Shown piece after piece: positions 60,329 through 64,000 of a DNA stretch of 64,000 bases (the first letter of the stretch is position 1; every line of letters begins with the position of its first letter). This DNA is from Prunus persica. Taxonomy: Eukaryota; Streptophyta; Magnoliopsida; Rosales; Rosaceae. Below the pieces are notes generated by a model. That model saw nothing but the letters and a program-made list of their open reading frames with translations, was not told the origin of the DNA and did not search any database. The DNA lies in contig NC_034009.1 of NCBI RefSeq assembly GCF_000346465.2, forward strand, positions 36,091,557 to 36,155,556, in the 5' to 3' direction. Made by a program: the position numbers and the translations under genes.

Positions 60329-60467
60329 TACCAGCTTTTTTGGGCAAAAGGATCCAATTTCCACCAGTTCCATGAGTCTCAAGGTAGCTCTTGAGAGTTG
60401 CGTCTTCATCAGGTGACCATGGACCTCTCTTCACATTATCTTTGTCACAACACGGAGTGCGTCCCAT
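59191..60467 (-). CDS. R2R3-MYB transcription factor (subgroup 14-like: RAX/MYB36/MYB87 group)
   Basis: Exons 60332-60467, 59902-60031 and 59191-59803 give 292 aa. R2 (about 14-63) begins [20 protein letters not shown] and includes [21 protein letters not shown]3 (about 69-114) has [40 protein letters not shown] and [11 protein letters not shown]. The N-terminus MGRTPCCDK and the doubled Gly in GTGGNWI are typical of subgroup 14 relatives, which control axillary meristem or endodermal fate; the exact orthologue is not settled. The variable C-terminal part is Ser/Asn-rich and ends [11 protein letters not shown]. The two introns are at the usual R2R3-MYB positions. The second uses a GC donor (CCG/GCAAGT) if the R3 frame is to be kept. 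Intron 1 has a compound CA/CT microsatellite beginning a few nt after its 5' splice site. Confidence 0.88.
60253..60328 (-). repeat. Compound (GT)n(GA)n microsatellite in MYB intron 1
   Basis: About 40 bp of GT (one interruption) then about 36 bp of GA; CT followed by CA on the sense strand. It begins a few nucleotides downstream of the 5' splice site of MYB intron 1. Confidence 0.9.
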
Positions 60468-63400
60468 GGCTAATTACTCACTTCCACACACACACCACCA
60501 AAAAACTAATTTCAGAGAGGGAGAGAGAAAGACTTAGAACCAGAGACAGAGACAGAGACAGAAAGAAAGTTCAGACACGCTGATGCTCCAAAATAAGCAA
60601 ATGCAGGAGCTTTTGGTGGAGAGCTTATAAAGATGGTGGCACCTTAAAATAAAAAACAAATAGAGTAAATGAAAAAAGGCTTGACCTTGTACTTGTACGA
60701 CCTCCCCATTTCTCAACTTTAATTATAATTTCTTTTTATCTGGTACTTGTTCCTTGCATTCCAAGACAAAGACCCAGTCAACATTCACACAAAAACTGTA
60801 TTGACTTTATTTTTATTTTTATTTTAACTTTTAATATCGGGTAGGGTAATATCATGATTCATGAAGATGAATGAACCGTTCAAAACTGACGGTCCAAAAT
60901 GTCCCTTAGTCGAATTTTACTGCTTTAATTAGTTGTGTTCTTCTAGCTCTGGTCAGAAGATATGGACTTAGCCACCACACAGGCACAGGGGAACAAAACC
61001 CTACTCTTGCCTTGATCCACATCCACTGACAAGTGATTAGCGGTAAATAAATATTTGATTAAATAGTATCATATGAGAAAATTGTGTCCAATTAGCAATA
61101 GTAAATCGAAAATTGGAACTCATACACAGACAGTTCTAATGGTGAATGCTTCAAATGAACTTTTCAATGTGAGCTTGTACTATTTTTGACATTTTACTAT
61201 TCAAAGTAACCCATCAAGGCGATGAGCATTGATGTCTTGGTCACAGCCAAAAGGGTTTTAAAATATCATAAAAATTAATTATTTAATTTCAAGTTGGTGT
61301 GGCTGCTTCTCCATTGTTTTCCTATTGACTTCTTGGTATTTTGTTGTTTTCTCTGCTTCCAGTCTAAAGATTCCATGTCACGGGCTCAAGTCGTTTTTAA
61401 TGTTTATATATATATATATATATATATATTGGTAAATACCATGAGATGTTCGGGCCAGTTTGTGTCTACCTCAATTAATTTCCACTCGCGAAACTGAGCC
61501 TGTCACTGACCACCGAGTGTTGCAACCTTCGGGACTCAATCTGAAATACAAATCCAATAAAACCCCAGAACCTTATCCAAATGACGGACAAACCACTGGG
61601 CACTTGCTAAACCAGTAACTCGACATCACCGTGTTTTTTTTCCTTTTAACCCCACCACGACATCATTTTGGTGCACATGGGTTAATTTAATTGGTTTACT
61701 TAAAGCAATATTTCATACATTCACAGCCCAAGTCTCCTTAGGGCCTTATCAATGGACAGAACAAGGTGAAACTGACCAATTTCTTTCATTCATTGGGTTC
61801 ACTTGGGCTGGGCTCATGTGTGAGGGTACCACAAAGGAAAAACGTACAGAATTTGAGGAGAAGGCAGCTCTACATATCTTTGATTTTTCCTGCGGCTTCA
61901 TATATAACCGATGAGATCCCTTGCTACTCCCGTCCAGACACTCCCGTCAAAACATTATTAATACAGCGTAAGTATTTAGCAAACAAATGATATTTCTTAA
62001 CTGACGTCCTAGATTTGATTTCCTCTTTTTCAATATTGTATGTATAAAAAATAAAATAAAAATTATCCGTCTTAATATGTGAATAAACTAATTAGATGTA
62101 TATATATTGAAAATTTGCAATGAAGGGCCTTTGCATAATCATTTGAGGACATTAAAAGATTGGAACAATATGATTGAGAATTTGAGCCTACGTTACTCCT
62201 ACTCCTATACTAGTGATAAATCGTATATCGACTAAATAAAATATTTTATATGCCCAACTTCCATTAATTTACCCTTATCATTTTGCTGGATGCACATACA
62301 AAATCCAATATGCTAAATTATTTTTCTAATAACTTAGAAAACAAACAAAATAGCTAATCATGACATATTTATTTTACACTACCTAACTCTTTCTATAAGA
62401 TAAAAACAAGATTTGGATAAGAGCCCAACTTGTCACATCATTTTTGTGCAACCACCACATTTTCAATCCAAAATATATAAATATTATATGGTCCTCCCCA
62501 TAGCAAACAACAACGTAACACCCAACGAATAGATGGCACAAAGGAGGGAGGAAATAGTGCCAAATATTGGCATATAATTGTCAATCAACTTAGCACGATA
62601 GCGACAATGTTTTGTCCATCGGAAAAAAATTACTTGGGTCCCTTCAAAACGTTCGTTTGTCCCTTCATTACCAAGTCAATGTCTCGCAATCTATTTAAGC
62701 TTGCATTGCATGGCTATACACATTTTGGAGTATAATAAATATTTTCTTGTCGGGAGATAAATAAAGATTTATCTGATTGACTTTTATTATAATATATGGT
62801 TCAAATTCAGTCTGATAAATTAATAACGCAAGTCTGATAAGAAAACATTACCCTCTAAAATAATAAGTTCTTGCAAGTAGGTATAAATCTTTAGACAACC
62901 GATGGAAAGTTAGGTATGTACTAATATTATGGCACTCATGAAGAACTTCTACTCCATAAGATATTTTGGAATTGGTTCAAGTCCTTGTCCTGGGTTTTGG
63001 AGATGAAATTACATGTAACCAAACAGAGCCCAATAACACACTCTCCAAGGGATTTTGTGATGGAAGCTTTTGTTTTTGATTTGATGGTAATGTATATAAT
63101 ATATATAAGAGTAAGACCCACCAGCTCAAACAGTTTTGATGAGCACGCCACTACAGGATCCCTCCCACTCAATAAGTAAAGTTGCCATGCCACTGCAAAA
63201 ATCAACGAAACCCTTGGAACCACCGTCCACTTTGTCTGCCTTTTTCATTCTTTTGAATCATTCAGTTCCCTTTTTCTTTTGTTTTATTTAATCCTTCTAT
63301 TAAACCCAATCTCAAAGGAGTGGTCTTTTTTATTTATACACATAATTATACAACCAAGATGTTATAAGAATTTAAATTAGAAAAAGAAAAACTTCATTGT

Positions 63401-64000
63401 AACGAAATAATACTGTTTTATTATTCTGACCAATAATACGACACGTGAAAAAGTTATGTCAAGTGAACAAAAAATGATATTCTCGTTACATGAGAGTTTA
63501 TCTCCTAAATCTGAGACCTCTAATCTACATGCCAATGTACTTTTCTTACTTTCAATGAGATATATTAATCATAAACAGAACTAATGATTTTGATTGCTAC
63601 ATAAAACAATTATTTACACGGATGTGCTTCTCTAAACCATCACTTTCAAACTTAATGGATTATATAGACATTAGTTCTTGTATCTTTGTATGATTAAGAT
63701 TAGATTAAGTAGGAACAAGTGTGGCCGTTGAATAAGATACGTGAATTAAGAGGTAAATTTATTCAAATCTGCAATCTAAAATAAATTGACAACGTGCGTA
63801 AATCTTTGTATGGTTTATACTCTAGTACATTTTGTGAGAGAAATGCAAATAAATAACACTACAAATGATCATCATCACAAGAGATCATGACGAGAGATTA
63901 ATTTGATGTGGAAGTTGTAACATAAGCAAATGGTGCCTCCTTGACCATATCCTCTCTTTGAAAACCTTCACATCAAAGACATTATTTTTACAGATAAAAT
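60468..64000. other. Gene-free right end
   Basis: Upstream of the MYB gene and on to the window edge. Contains a (TA)n tract (61404-61429) and long AT-rich spacer. Only short, low-quality ORFs occur on either strand; I found no RNA gene and no bounded transposon. The first 300 bp probably include the MYB leader and promoter. Confidence 0.5.

Overview
This is a plant nuclear genomic window. Genes are split by GT-AG introns, intergenic DNA is AT-rich, there are long CT/GA microsatellites, and the transposons are plant types (Helitron, TRIM, tRNA-derived SINEs, MITEs). Gene content and protein sequence point to a eudicot; Rosaceae (Prunus-like) is my best guess from compact introns and protein similarity, but this is inference. 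A run of 100 N at 53138-53237 marks an assembly gap.

Layout. 305-874: two head-to-tail non-autonomous Helitrons. 1150-4745 (+): vacuolar processing enzyme, 9 exons. 6782-12818 (+): DUF1639 protein with a long, probably intron-containing 5' leader. 14797-14997 (-): arabinogalactan peptide. 17210-19525 (-): GT14/DUF266 glycosyltransferase-like protein. 21159-21413: third Helitron. 22098-24118 (-): CXXC zinc-binding protein (UPF0587/DUF866). 24886-37204 (+): four tandem neprosin-domain genes, all with the same seven-exon structure. The interval between the second and third holds a three-LTR TRIM retroelement, a fourth Helitron and an array of GTATAGCCG/CGGCTATAC palindromes. 37990-42348 (-): ELF3, with a LINE-type zf-RVT fragment in an intron. 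44049-47429 (+): 3'-5' exonuclease-like plus KH domain protein. 48019-52153 (-): EPSIN1-like clathrin adaptor. 54683-56219 (+): VPS32/SNF7 ESCRT-III subunit. 59191-60467 (-): R2R3-MYB of subgroup-14 type. 60468-64000: no gene seen.

Functionally the genes are mostly independent, as usual in a plant chromosome. Two themes stand out: secreted or vacuolar proteolysis (VPE plus four neprosins) and endomembrane traffic (epsin, VPS32). The neprosins are the only real gene cluster. Three of them share proximal promoter DNA that carries a pair of inverted RY-like (CATGCA) boxes, which suggests, without proving, seed or embryo expression.

Exon coordinates were read by hand from splice consensus, reading phase and family similarity. 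Every multi-exon model closes in frame, but none has transcript support here.
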